Source: Acetofilamentum sp. | GTDB taxonomy: Bacteria > Bacteroidota > Bacteroidia > Bacteroidales > DYOH01 | NCBI GenBank assembly: GCA_020720625.1 | Contig: DYOH01000002.1 | Span: 33,686-95,090 of the forward strand | Length of the DNA: 61,405 nt | Direction of reading: 5' to 3' | In this document: positions 1 to 8,745 of the stretch, in pieces | Position numbering within the stretch: position 1 is the first letter of the stretch | Layout: each line of letters opens with the position of its first letter | The notes under the pieces: model-generated | Told to the model about the DNA's origin: nothing | The model's input: only the letters and a program-made list of their open reading frames with translations | The model's database searches: none | Translations under genes and position numbers: made by a program

Positions 1-1958
1 GTGCTTACTGTCCAACGTAATGTAGCAGTTCCAAGCCCAATATTTAAAATGCGACTGGTATTCAACATAGGATTCTCTATGGTGGCTGTGCCCGATACCA
101 AGCTCCAAATTCCTGTTCCTAAGGTAGGAATTTGAGCCGACAAATAACCCGAATCGACACATAGTATTTGGTCGCTTCCTGCATCGGCAACTAGATTCTC
201 ATGGCTTATCCATACACTGTCCATTTTGTTGCAATTACTGTTGCTTAAATTCCATACAAATAAATTTAAGCCAGAAGACAATCCGTTTACAACAGAATTA
301 TATAAGGTATTGTCTACAAATGCTCCATTTCCGCCTAAAATAGTCCAATATCCGGTTTCGCCGGCTATTGGCGCAGTGGCTGTCATGGTGACACTTGGCG
401 TGCAACTTACAAAATCGGCTCCCGCATTAGGTGTAACACTATAATTCGTAATAAGCACTGTATCAGTCTTAGCACAATGATCGGTGCTGACAGTCCAAAT
501 ATATTTATTCTCACCTAAAGCAATATTTTTTACGCGAGAAGAAAAATCATAGACATCAACGAAAACACCATCTCCAGAAAAAACAGACCACTGTCCTGTA
601 CCAATATCAGGATATGATGCATATAAATCAATAGAATCGGAACAAGTCCAATTATCTTCTCCTGCGGATGAATTAGGATTCTCAAAAGTAACAAATATAC
701 TATCCATTTTATAGCACCCATCTTGTTGTATTTCCCAAACAAATTGGGTCTGAGCTTCCATTAAATAGTTTACCTTGGTATTACTAGCTGTATAATTTTC
801 TATGACCCCACTACCACCCATGATACTCCAATTGCCGGTTTGACCTGCTAGCAATGCATCGGCATTAAGAAAAGTACTGTCGGCACAAACAAACTGATCT
901 GGCCCTGCATTAGGTTGTAAATCAATGAAATTGATATCTACTTCATCATAAGCAGTACAAAATTGACCGTTAACAGATAATTTAATCACATTGACTCCTG
1001 ACGCCAGGTTTGAAAAATCCCCAGAGGATGAATATATATCTGCAATGTCAGCATATCCAGAAACAACAGACCATTCCGATGTGATTGCCCCTCCAGTTAT
1101 ACCTTCAATATAAGTATTAGGGTAGCAAGTAGTAATATCATCACCTGCAGATGGCAAAAGTTCTTCAAAATTGATATTTGTAGTATCTTTACTTTTACAT
1201 CCCAGATTATCAATTGTCCAAATCAGAATATTCAATCCAGAGACCAGAGAAATGTTTGTATTATTCAGGTTACTATTTTCGAAAAATACACCTGATGTAG
1301 GCGAAGACCATGCTCCAATGCCAATTGTTGCAGGATTTGCTTTGCCTGTAAAACTGTAATTACAGACTTCTTCATCGATCCCAGCATTCGCTGTGGTTGG
1401 CGAATTATTCGTAATAAGGACATCATCTGCACTTTCACAAGCACCATTGGTAATAACCCAGCTAAATTTATTTAAGCCTGTTCCAAGATTTGTCACAGTA
1501 GTCATGTAATTAGTTGGTTGATCAATGACACCACTACCACTCTTTAGTATCCACTCACCCGTACCAGCAACGGGTATACTACCCGATAGAGTGGTAGAAT
1601 TTGTACAGAGAGTCTCATTGGCACCTGCATCTGAAACAGTTGCCTCACTATTTATTATCATAACCTCATCAAACGAATTATTGGTACCGGAAAATGTCCA
1701 TCTAAAAATCGTCTCTCCTGGCGCCAAATTTGCCACAGATGTATTATACAAAGTAGGATTGGCAATTGTAGCAGTTCCGCTAATTATTGTCCATATACCT
1801 GTAGTTCCTCCTCCTGGAATATTTCCGCTTAGGGTAGTATAATCCACACACACTTCTACGTCCGGCCCTGCATTGGCATCCTGAGCCTTCAATACAGTTG
1901 GTATGAGACTTAAAGTAAGTATGCACACCAATAATTTGATAGTAAATAATCTTTTCAT
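1..1958 (-). CDS. Large secreted PKD/Ig-like repeat protein (adhesin-like), C-terminal part outside window
   Basis: An open frame runs without a stop from an ATG at 1958 to the left edge, giving 652 codons of an incomplete protein. The N-terminus is a signal peptide (basic MKR start, hydrophobic core, LKAQ at the likely cleavage site). The rest is eight tandem repeats of about 80 residues, the last cut by the edge. Each starts with a motif like NAGPD or DAG-D followed by a conserved Cys, then a G-x-W core (GTGEW, GTGQW, GTGIW), an L-x-x-G-x-N-x-F-x-W stretch, a second Cys and a D-x-V/D-x-x-I strand; the pattern of one Cys near each end suggests a disulfide per repeat. Such arrays are typical of Bacteroidota surface adhesins exported by the type IX system, but the C-terminal sorting domain that would prove this is not in the window. 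Repeat identity is low to moderate, so the array is old. Confidence 0.85.
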   Translation of the reverse strand, partial: MKRLFTIKLLVCILTLSLIPTVLKAQDANAGPDVEVCVDYTTLSGNIPGGGTTGIWTIISGTATIANPTLYNTSVANLAPGETIFRWTFSGTNNSFDEVMIINSEATVSDAGANETLCTNSTTLSGSIPVAGTGEWILKSGSGVIDQPTNYMTTVTNLGTGLNKFSWVITNGACESADDVLITNNSPTTANAGIDEEVCNYSFTGKANPATIGIGAWSSPTSGVFFENSNLNNTNISLVSGLNILIWTIDNLGCKSKDTTNINFEELLPSAGDDITTCYPNTYIEGITGGAITSEWSVVSGYADIADIYSSSGDFSNLASGVNVIKLSVNGQFCTAYDEVDINFIDLQPNAGPDQFVCADSTFLNADALLAGQTGNWSIMGGSGVIENYTASNTKVNYLMEAQTQFVWEIQQDGCYKMDSIFVTFENPNSSAGEDNWTCSDSIDLYASYPDIGTGQWSVFSGDGVFVDVYDFSSRVKNIALGENKYIWTVSTDHCAKTDTVLITNYSVTPNAGADFVSCTPSVTMTATAPIAGETGYWTILGGNGAFVDNTLYNSVVNGLSSGLNLFVWNLSNSNCNKMDSVWISHENLVADAGSDQILCVDSGYLSAQIPTLGTGIWSLVSGTATIENPMLNTSRILNIGLGTATLRWTVS

Positions 1959-1991
1959 AAGCTTTTGGGTAAATAAATCATATCAAGTTAG

Positions 1992-2023
1992 CAAAATTAT
2001 TTTAATTTATTGATAGATAAAAA
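1992..2023 (-). promoter_or_regulatory. Putative promoter of the repeat protein
   Basis: Read on the minus strand, a -7 box TAATTTTG (1992-1999) matches the Bacteroidota TANNTTTG consensus. It is preceded, after a 20-base spacer, by TTTT (2020-2023), one mismatch from TTTG. It lies about 34 bases before the ATG at 1958. Confidence 0.45.
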
Positions 2024-2241
2024 GCATAAACCACAATTTTTTTTGTTGTTCCAAAAAAAATCAAGCAAATACAAGGCTTTTCAGGCACAATAATTTAGAA
2101 TAAGTTTTTGGTACTTATTTGCTGAATTATTCATCAAAATAAGAACAATTACCTATATACCAAGGATAAAAAAATTTGGGAAAAATCATCACAGTTTATG
2201 CTCATAAAAAATAAGCTATTGCTGATAAAGTAAAACGATAT

Positions 2242-2376
2242 ATGAGTCTAGTCTAAAAACCCTGCCAGCGTTGATTTTTATAAAATGCTGTAACTGTACT
2301 AAACAGTTTATAAGTCAATTAAGAAAACGCTGGCAGGGGTATAATCATTTTTTCAATCTTTTTAGACTGAACTCAT
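2242..2376 (+). mobile_element. 135-bp inverted-repeat element, copy 1 (MITE-like)
   Basis: The unit begins ATGAGTCTAGTCTAAAAA and ends with the near-exact inverted counterpart (two mismatches, CT against TC). At this copy the inverted match extends outward over flanking ATAT, to about 2238-2380. Internally CCCTGCCAGCGTT (from 2259) pairs perfectly with AACGCTGGCAGGG, enclosing a second short inverted pair AACTGT/ACAGTT. It is identical over all 135 bases to the copy at 34279-34413, which is in the opposite orientation, and over 50 bases to the copy cut by the right edge. It encodes no transposase; I infer mobilisation in trans. It sits in non-coding DNA here. The target-site duplication cannot be fixed from these copies. 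Confidence 0.85.
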
Positions 2377-2900
2377 ATATCAATATGCCAATTCAAGATT
2401 TTTATCAAAATTGATTCATTTTAATTTTGAAACATGCATTTTGAAATAATTACTTTTTGCCTGTACATTGTTGTTTTTTCAGCAAACATGAGTTTTCGGA
2501 CCAATAATTCAGACTCCTTAATCCTTGACTTGGCTTCTCTGCATGAAAACATAAAGTTGAATACCTTAAATGAACTCTCCATTACTTTCAAATAAGGATA
2601 TATCGAGATAACTGTTTGTTTTATACGACTATAACTTTTAAGCTAGCGGAAAAAATCTAATATGCATTGGGATGAATAAGCTAGTTGATAAACCTCGGTA
2701 ATTATTAGCTGAAATTAGGTTCAAGCTCATTGGCGCTTGAGCATTATCTAAAAGCCCTTTCATTTCATTCATAGACCATATAAATCACGGCAACGAACAA
2801 GTCACACTATAATATTACTGGCAGCACATTCTAAAAAAAATGTTAATCAAAATAAAACCGGATGAAAATCAAAAAATTCATCCGGTTACTAAGCAAATTA
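2377..2900. other. Gene-poor stretch with a possible decayed ORF
   Basis: Nothing recognisable lies in most of this stretch. On the minus strand a frame is open from 2642 down to a stop at 2421-2423. From an ATG at 2582 it would give 53 residues with coding-like composition (starts MESSFKVFNF; basic and aromatic rich). No family is recognised and no ribosome-binding site is obvious, so a gene remnant is more likely than a working gene. The 1959-2241 side holds only the promoter described above and AT-rich sequence. Confidence 0.25.
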
Positions 2901-3083
2901 CTATCCCTGATAGGCATCTAATTTCTCTGCATCCGGCAAAAATCCTTTCAATTTTGAAGGATCATGAATCAATAAAGGTAAATGTTGTGGACAAATAGCA
3001 TACTTTTTACCCAAAAAATCAAATTGGATAATGGGTACTTCCTTTTCATTTTTCTTGCAAACTATGCATTCTTTCTCATTCAT
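2901..3083 (-). CDS. 60-residue protein with CxxC and CPQH motifs
   Basis: A short complete frame from ATG 3083 to a stop at 2901. The sequence has C-x-x-C at residues 7-10 (CIVC) and a second pair-like motif CPQH near residue 32, which together could hold one zinc or other metal ion. The spacing resembles a small zinc-ribbon or knuckle. The remaining sequence is mixed hydrophobic and charged, with no signal peptide or membrane segment, so it is probably cytosolic. The gene stands alone. The opposite-strand frame over the same bases looks like a shadow. Codon use resembles that of the neighbours. Function unknown. Confidence 0.6.
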   Translation of the reverse strand: MNEKECIVCKKNEKEVPIIQFDFLGKKYAICPQHLPLLIHDPSKLKGFLPDAEKLDAYQG

Positions 3084-3276
3084 AACTTAATTTTCAGCAA
3101 AGATAAAAGAATAAAACATCTGAAATTATATTTATTCAAGTGCTTCATAACACATTATTCCAAGTGACTGTAAAAACTGTGAATACACAATAAACAAAGA
3201 GATATATACGGTAAAAAAAAGCAGTTTTAGCAGGAATATATAAATAAATTAATACCTGTTATATAGCATTATTTAG

Positions 3277-3304
3277 TTTTGTATATCAATTTTGTATATC
3301 TTTG
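3277..3304 (+). promoter_or_regulatory. Putative promoter with a tandem 11-bp direct repeat
   Basis: TTTTGTATATC occurs twice in tandem, at 3277-3287 and 3290-3300, separated by AA. The second copy runs into TATCTTTG (3297-3304), a match to the -7 consensus TANNTTTG about 30 bases before the ATG at 3335. The repeat could be a direct-repeat operator or a duplicated promoter element. A well-spaced -33 TTTG is not present: the nearest has a 15-base spacer. Confidence 0.35.
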
Positions 3305-3334
3305 AACAATCATTAATACTAAAAAAAATGTATC

Positions 3335-4465
3335 ATGAAAACGCTTAAACTCTACTCCCTGCTTGCATTCTCGCTATTTATTCTCTTAAGTTCCTGCGAG
3401 AAAGAAGACAAAAATGCGGTCAAGGAAGCCCGCGAAGCCCTGAATCAGGCTACTGATGAACTTGTAGGATACATAAACGAATTTAAAGAATCAGAAGCCA
3501 TTGGATCCATGAGCATGAGTGGCGATATGCCTCTGCCTTTTGGCATTGAAGAAAAAGCCGGCCTAAAAGCTTCTCAAAAGGTTAAACATCATGCGCTGAA
3601 TATTTTTCGACCCATTATCCGAAAAGCCGGATTAAGAACAAAATCTGATGATTATGACCATTTTGTTTTTGAAGATCATACCGGAACTTATAGCTGGAAC
3701 TTTACAAAACAGGACTGGGACTATGAGCCAAATGTTCCTTCGGACAAAATTATTGTACATTTCCCGGCCAATAAAGGTGATGAAAGCAATACTGCAACGC
3801 TTACACTAAACAGCATTTCGTTTTTCGATTATAGTTATAGTGATGAGTTCGGGACTTATACAAGCAGTTCGCTTACAGGAATTGACATGAACTTATACAT
3901 CAATGGTGAAAAACAAATTGACTTATTCCTTGATAATAAGGTAGATGCAGATGGATTTCCTGTACATACCGATTTCAGTCTATTTTTCAATCCTTATCAG
4001 ATTGATGCCGAAATTACAAGTACTTCAACCGCATACGCTTACAATTATACTGTGGTTAAGGGTAGTGAAACCATGTTTTCGGGCGAACTGAGCTACGAAG
4101 GAGATTTTGATGAAAATATTGGTACGATTAAAGGATTTCAACAGGCTGCCAGCTTAAATGTAAAATTCGACGTAAATCTGAAAGATATACTTGATGAAGC
4201 CAATGAGCAAGAAAATGAAGACAGGTTTATTGTCTCCATCAACAAATATGCCGATGTGGCATTTTATACCTATCCGGAAAATGTAAAAATTGGAGATATT
4301 GAACTTGGGATTGGGAGTGATGAATCTCTTGAAGTTTACATTCTGTTGACAGACGGAAGCAAAGAAAACGCTATGCCTTATTTCGAAAAAATACTCGACG
4401 CTATAGAAAATCTTGCAGACGAACTAGAAAATAGGTACGCTTTTGATTATTACGCAAAAAAATAA
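3335..4465 (+). CDS. Uncharacterised lipoprotein
   Basis: 376 residues. The N-terminus is a lipoprotein signal: short basic start, hydrophobic run, then LSSC with the lipid-bearing Cys at residue 21, followed by acidic EKED. The mature start is an Ala/Glu-rich predicted helix (about residues 27-55). The main part, from about 110, is rich in alternating hydrophobic and polar residues with many Tyr, Phe, Ser and Thr, as expected of a beta-structured periplasmic or outer-membrane domain. The C-terminus returns to an acidic helix. I do not recognise the family. It is monocistronic, with a promoter-like repeat upstream and a strong terminator directly downstream. Confidence 0.75.
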   Translation: MKTLKLYSLLAFSLFILLSSCEKEDKNAVKEAREALNQATDELVGYINEFKESEAIGSMSMSGDMPLPFGIEEKAGLKASQKVKHHALNIFRPIIRKAGLRTKSDDYDHFVFEDHTGTYSWNFTKQDWDYEPNVPSDKIIVHFPANKGDESNTATLTLNSISFFDYSYSDEFGTYTSSSLTGIDMNLYINGEKQIDLFLDNKVDADGFPVHTDFSLFFNPYQIDAEITSTSTAYAYNYTVVKGSETMFSGELSYEGDFDENIGTIKGFQQAASLNVKFDVNLKDILDEANEQENEDRFIVSINKYADVAFYTYPENVKIGDIELGIGSDESLEVYILLTDGSKENAMPYFEKILDAIENLADELENRYAFDYYAKK

Positions 4466-4477
4466 TTCTCTCTCTCT

Positions 4478-4513
4478 AAAAGCCTACCAGATGTCTCATT
4501 GGTAGGCTTTTTT
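4478..4513 (+). terminator. Rho-independent terminator after the lipoprotein gene
   Basis: AAAAGCCTACCA (4478-4489) pairs with TGGTAGGCTTTTTT (4500-4513) around a 10-base loop; the stem runs straight into a T tract. Confidence 0.85.
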
Positions 4514-4601
4514 CTTTATATTTAACCCACTTTTCGTTTTTTTAACCACAAAATCTTGTCTCAAAACAACTGTCTGTATAATTTAGCCAAAACTTTTGGT
4601 T

Positions 4602-5372
4602 ATGGATTTACAGATTGAAAACAAATTTTTTGTGATTACAGGTGCCTCCTCCAGCTTTGGAAAGGCCATCGCATTAGAATTGCTTAAGGAAGGCGCAAAA
4701 GTGTTAATGATTGCACGTTCAAAAGATAAACTATCCGAAGCAGCCGCCGGGAACAAAAATGCATCTATTCTGCAAGGAGATGTTACAACAGATGAAACAT
4801 TGCAAACACTTTTTCAACAATATGGTCATTTACATTGGGACGGAATACTTATCAATGCAGGCGGCCCTCCTGCCAAAAGTTTTATGGAAACAACTGTGGA
4901 CGATTGGGATCTGGCATATAATACTATATTGCGATGGAAGATGCAGCTTTTAAAATATACCGCACAAAAAATGATGAATCAGGCCTATGGGCGCATTTTA
5001 TTAATTGAAAGCTCCACCCTAAAACATCCATTGCAGAACCTGGTTTTAAGCAATTCGCTTAGAATGGCTGTTGCTGCTATGGCTAAAACCCTGAGCCGGG
5101 ACATTGCCCCCCACGGAGTTACAATCAATATTCTGGGTCCCGGTTATCACCAAACATCGGCAATAGATCGTATCCTGGCGCGTGAAAGCAAAGAAACCGG
5201 ATTGTCTGTGGGTGAAATTAAAAAACAAATAGAAAACGAAATTCCGGTAAAAAAAATGGGAATGCCGGAAGATTTCGCTTCTTTAGCTCTTTGGCTGCTC
5301 TCACCTAAAGCCCAATACGTTACCGGGCAAGTATACATTGTTGACGGAGGCCTTGTGCGTTTTCCATTATAA
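4602..5372 (+). CDS. SDR-family oxidoreductase-like protein lacking the usual YxxxK
   Basis: 256 residues from ATG 4602; a TTG two codons upstream is less likely. The fold is a classical short-chain dehydrogenase: cofactor motif TGASSSFG near residue 13, acidic GDV after the third strand, NAGG near 85, catalytic-type Ser in ESST, the PG region and the C-terminal VTGQ-V-VDGG signature. The position where SDRs carry YxxxK reads SNSLR, so the Tyr/Lys pair is replaced. Some FabG-like subfamilies share an SN-LR signature here, so this is probably a subfamily trait rather than decay. Substrate unknown. The next gene follows after 12 bases. Confidence 0.8.
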   Translation: MDLQIENKFFVITGASSSFGKAIALELLKEGAKVLMIARSKDKLSEAAAGNKNASILQGDVTTDETLQTLFQQYGHLHWDGILINAGGPPAKSFMETTVDDWDLAYNTILRWKMQLLKYTAQKMMNQAYGRILLIESSTLKHPLQNLVLSNSLRMAVAAMAKTLSRDIAPHGVTINILGPGYHQTSAIDRILARESKETGLSVGEIKKQIENEIPVKKMGMPEDFASLALWLLSPKAQYVTGQVYIVDGGLVRFPL

Positions 5373-5384
5373 AATAAAATAAAA

Positions 5385-6551
5385 ATGAGATTTATTTTTC
5401 TGTTGATTTTGTTTCTTCCCATTAAGTTGATTGTTGCACAAAATGATTCCATCGAGTGCTTGAAACAAATTTCTATTTACAGACAGTTGTACAAAATGAA
5501 TTATAAGGAGCAGGCCTACCAAAGTTGGCAAAATACCTACCAAAACTATTCAAGCAACAAACTCAGACTTTGCGCTGATGGAGAAAAGTATTTAATTGAG
5601 AATTTGCAGAATCACCCCAGCAATAAGCTTATACTAGATTCATTAATAATAATTTACGATGATATTAAAAAAAATACTTCTAATATCGCCTTAATAGAAC
5701 TCAAACAAGCCATAGCACTTTTTAATTATGCAGGGAAATCGAGTGAGAATATGATTAAAACGAAAAATTATTTTGATATGGCTTATTATCAATTAAACGA
5801 AAAATTCCCTATTCAGGCTTTTGCGCCTTATTATTTTACTTTAGAATATCTTATACAAGAAAGAATAATACTAGCGGAAGAATTTTTTGTGAAAGCAATT
5901 CCAATATTCCTGCATTCAAATAGCTTTTCGGCTAATGAATCAACAAAAAAAATGCAAGAGAGTTTTGTCGATTTCACTAACACGCAAAAGGACGATTTTT
6001 TGGCATCTCTTGCAAAGCTAAACATTCATCAACAATCCCAAATTGTTATCTTTTTAGCAGAAACAAGTTTTCAACTCAAAAAAACAAATCAAAAATGGCT
6101 CAGCCCTTGGCTGAATTCAATGCCGCAGGATAGTTTAAAAAAACTACCTGCAGAAACTGTTTCCCATTTATATTTTATTCAAGCAGGAAATTACTACGAA
6201 CTGGGTCAACTGATTAATGCAAAAAAACTTGCCTTACAATCAATTGCATGTAAAGAAAACCCATTAAGCTATATTTTACTAGGGGATATATATATTCTGG
6301 CTGCAGGTCAAAATCCACAACTTTATGATGCTGCAATTTACTGCCTGGCTGCCGACCAATTTGATAAAGCATGCCATTTAAATCCGGCATTAAGAGACAG
6401 CACCGAAAAAAAAATCAAATGGTTGCATCAATGCTTTCCATCGCAGGAAGATGCATTTTTTAAAGGTATCGAAAATAATTCGGTTTATCAGTTTGGTTCA
6501 TGGATAAATGAAAGTACAAAAATACGATTTAAAGAAAGTTGTAATAACTAA
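5385..6551 (+). CDS. Secreted helical-repeat protein of unknown function
   Basis: 388 residues starting with a signal peptide (MRFIFLLILFLPIKLIVAQ, probable cleavage after Ala or Gln). The mature protein is alpha-helical and Lys/Asn/Gln rich, with degenerate helix pairs like tetratricopeptide repeats, clearest near residues 265-330 (GNYYELGQL-NAKKLALQSI, then a second pair). This is typical of Bacteroidota periplasmic scaffold proteins. It starts 12 bases after the SDR-like gene and ends 19 bases before the next one, so it is probably co-transcribed with both. No catalytic motif is visible. Confidence 0.7.
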   Translation: MRFIFLLILFLPIKLIVAQNDSIECLKQISIYRQLYKMNYKEQAYQSWQNTYQNYSSNKLRLCADGEKYLIENLQNHPSNKLILDSLIIIYDDIKKNTSNIALIELKQAIALFNYAGKSSENMIKTKNYFDMAYYQLNEKFPIQAFAPYYFTLEYLIQERIILAEEFFVKAIPIFLHSNSFSANESTKKMQESFVDFTNTQKDDFLASLAKLNIHQQSQIVIFLAETSFQLKKTNQKWLSPWLNSMPQDSLKKLPAETVSHLYFIQAGNYYELGQLINAKKLALQSIACKENPLSYILLGDIYILAAGQNPQLYDAAIYCLAADQFDKACHLNPALRDSTEKKIKWLHQCFPSQEDAFFKGIENNSVYQFGSWINESTKIRFKESCNN

Positions 6552-6570
6552 AATTATTATTCAAAAAAAA

Positions 6571-7347
6571 ATGAAAACAATAGGTATTCTTGGGTATGGA
6601 TGGCTTGGCAAACACATAGCAGATTTCTTCTCAAAAAAAGAATACAATGTTGTTGCAAGTACAACATCTGTAAGCAAAATATCCACTATACGCGAAAAAA
6701 ATTACATCCCTGTTTTGATTGAATTTAGCGATAATCATTTAGATAGTTTTGAATCAAACAATTCTGTTCATCAATGTGATATACTTGTAATATGCGTGCC
6801 ATTTAGCATAAATATTGATGAAAAGGCTCTGCTAAACAGATTTAGTAATTTATGCAGATTTATCGGAAACTACCAAAAGCAGGTATTTTTAATGAGTTCC
6901 ACAGGCATTTATCCGCAAAAAAATATAGTTATGGACGAAGAAAACCTGCCTGATATCGCATTAAATCAAAGTTTTTTAAACATTGAACGAATGATGCAGA
7001 AAGCATTTGGCCAAATTAACATTTTACGCCTGGCCGGATTAACCGGAGGTACTAGAAAATTCAGTAATTATAAAGTTTCGGAACCTGAGCTTCCGGTTAA
7101 TCAAATTCACTACACAGACATTTGCCTCATATTAGATAAAATGGTGGCATTAAATATTAATTCTAAAACCTATAATGTAGTGGCTCCATTGCACCCCAGC
7201 AAACAAGAAATAATTGATTTTCAGGAACATAGCATTAATCCAGTGCAAGTATATGCAGACATACCCCGAAGAATTATTAATGGAGCAAAGCTTGAAAAAG
7301 AGCTAAATTATCAGTATAATTATCCGAATCCGGTATATTTTCCATAA
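6571..7347 (+). CDS. NAD(P)-binding Rossmann protein, YeeZ-like
   Basis: 258 residues from ATG 6571. An upstream in-frame start would run back into the preceding gene and place extra residues before the cofactor loop, so I reject it. The N-terminus MKTIGILGYGWLGKHIADFF is a textbook dinucleotide-binding beta-alpha unit (G-x-G-x-x-G as GYGWLG). Later motifs are MSSTGIYPQ, like the catalytic Ser region of atypical extended SDRs, and NILRLAGLTGG followed by NQIHYTDI. This matches the YeeZ-like NAD-dependent epimerase/dehydratase group. The usual catalytic Tyr-Lys pair is not seen. It is last in a three-gene run. Confidence 0.75.
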   Translation: MKTIGILGYGWLGKHIADFFSKKEYNVVASTTSVSKISTIREKNYIPVLIEFSDNHLDSFESNNSVHQCDILVICVPFSINIDEKALLNRFSNLCRFIGNYQKQVFLMSSTGIYPQKNIVMDEENLPDIALNQSFLNIERMMQKAFGQINILRLAGLTGGTRKFSNYKVSEPELPVNQIHYTDICLILDKMVALNINSKTYNVVAPLHPSKQEIIDFQEHSINPVQVYADIPRRIINGAKLEKELNYQYNYPNPVYFP

Positions 7348-7383
7348 TTTTATATTTAATTTCCGATAGGAAAAAGAGAATAA

Positions 7384-8745
7384 TTATCTGTTTTTACCAT
7401 CGATTGCTGATTCATAATCTGGAGAAGCAATCCATTGCTCAAAATTGGGTTCTCTTTTCAATTTAAAATAGTTTTTTATTAGAGCTTCTTTTGTCATAGA
7501 ATCCCAATGTATGCTACCGTAGTGGTATTTGGCGGTATGAAAAACCCCTAAAATGGTAAAAAAAATAAAAAAACTGAGAAGAATCCGCTTTTTTGATTTT
7601 TCCAAAAAACGAATCTTATTCAACCCAAAAGCCAAAGGAATTGCCAGAATCGCATAAATATCAATCATGGCACGCATACCAAAACTTCCACCATACCACC
7701 ATGACCACCAAGAGCTTAAAACGTAAACATAAGCCATAAACAAGATTGTAATTGGCCAAAAAAAAGCTCTTTGTTCACGGTACATAAAATAAAATCCGGG
7801 TAATACAAAGAGCAAGACTGGACTATACAGAAAAAGACCTTTTCGCCAGGAAAAAAGCAAATCACCGATTTGTGGGCTTAGCCAAAAGAAGCCTTCGTTG
7901 CCATAAGAATAGCTAAACCAATCCCCACTGATTATTCTCCAGTAAACAAGCTGAGGAAGCCAAACCATGGCCGCCAGAAAAAGTAGTACAAAGATTTTTG
8001 TAGCATGCTTTAAAAACAAATGAATACTCTTTCGAAAATTAAAGTTGTATAAAATAAACAACAAAGCCACAAGCACGTTTATAGGCCTAATTAACGAAAT
8101 AATTCCGGATAGCACGCCAAGAAAAATGGTATATTTCCAGTTTGGAGAGTGATGCCATTTTACTGTATAAAACATAAACATGGACAAAAGTGCAAAATTA
8201 AAAACATGCGACATTGGTCCTTCATTAACTGTATAAAAATACAAATTTGTTCCAAAAAAAATGGCAAGTAAAACCAAAGCCACAATGTTTTCGGAAAAAT
8301 ACAAGCCCAGAAGTTTACGCAAAAAAATTAGTCCTACAAGCAAAAAAAACAAGGCGGCATAGATAAGTGCGAGTTTATAGGGAGTTGAAAAACCCCCGGC
8401 ATCGGCATCAGAAACGAGTGCATAAGCATGAGCTACGAAAAAAAAGGGGGCGTAAAGCATCGAAAGCCCCATACTGGTTTTAATCCGATAATTTCCATTG
8501 GCTAATTTTTCACCCCAGAATACATAGTTCTCCTTAGACTGCTTTTGCTCAGTAAACTTTAAGCTAATATCCTTGTAAATAAAAGTAGCAGGCAAATAGG
8601 CATAATATGAAATGATATCCCACTGAATCACCCTATCTTTTTTACTATATAATTGCACATTATGTATGTAATACAAGGAAGAAAATGCGGAAAATAGTAA
8701 AACCCAAATTGTTGGTTTAAATTTAAGAGAAGCGAAATAATGCAT
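7384..8745 (-). CDS. Polytopic membrane protein, GT-C glycosyltransferase-like
   Basis: 453 residues with about ten or eleven hydrophobic segments. After the first membrane span the loop carries QWDIISYYAYLPA, with an acidic residue placed as in GT-C enzymes that use lipid-linked sugars. A conserved-looking LIRPINVLV follows the central helices and a Trp-rich loop (SSWWSWWYGGSFGMR) lies in the second half. The 23-base overlap with the upstream GT2 gene suggests coupled translation. GT2 polyprenyl-phosphate sugar synthase plus GT-C transferase is a common functional pair, so I infer transfer of a lipid-phosphate sugar on the periplasmic side. The acceptor is unknown. Confidence 0.65.
   Translation of the reverse strand: MHYFASLKFKPTIWVLLFSAFSSLYYIHNVQLYSKKDRVIQWDIISYYAYLPATFIYKDISLKFTEQKQSKENYVFWGEKLANGNYRIKTSMGLSMLYAPFFFVAHAYALVSDADAGGFSTPYKLALIYAALFFLLVGLIFLRKLLGLYFSENIVALVLLAIFFGTNLYFYTVNEGPMSHVFNFALLSMFMFYTVKWHHSPNWKYTIFLGVLSGIISLIRPINVLVALLFILYNFNFRKSIHLFLKHATKIFVLLFLAAMVWLPQLVYWRIISGDWFSYSYGNEGFFWLSPQIGDLLFSWRKGLFLYSPVLLFVLPGFYFMYREQRAFFWPITILFMAYVYVLSSWWSWWYGGSFGMRAMIDIYAILAIPLAFGLNKIRFLEKSKKRILLSFFIFFTILGVFHTAKYHYGSIHWDSMTKEALIKNYFKLKREPNFEQWIASPDYESAIDGKNR

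Noticed and set aside
226-1842. Several plus-strand ORFs of 60-105 residues (226-444, 1171-1359, 1525-1842) and minus-strand short ones
   Set aside because: They lie antisense to or out of frame with the continuous minus-strand repeat protein, and their composition is that of shadows of repetitive coding DNA.
2242-2376. Element read as a CRISPR repeat or a simple terminator
   Set aside because: Copies are dispersed in both orientations with no spacers, the stem is not followed by a T tract at a gene end, and terminal inverted repeats are present.
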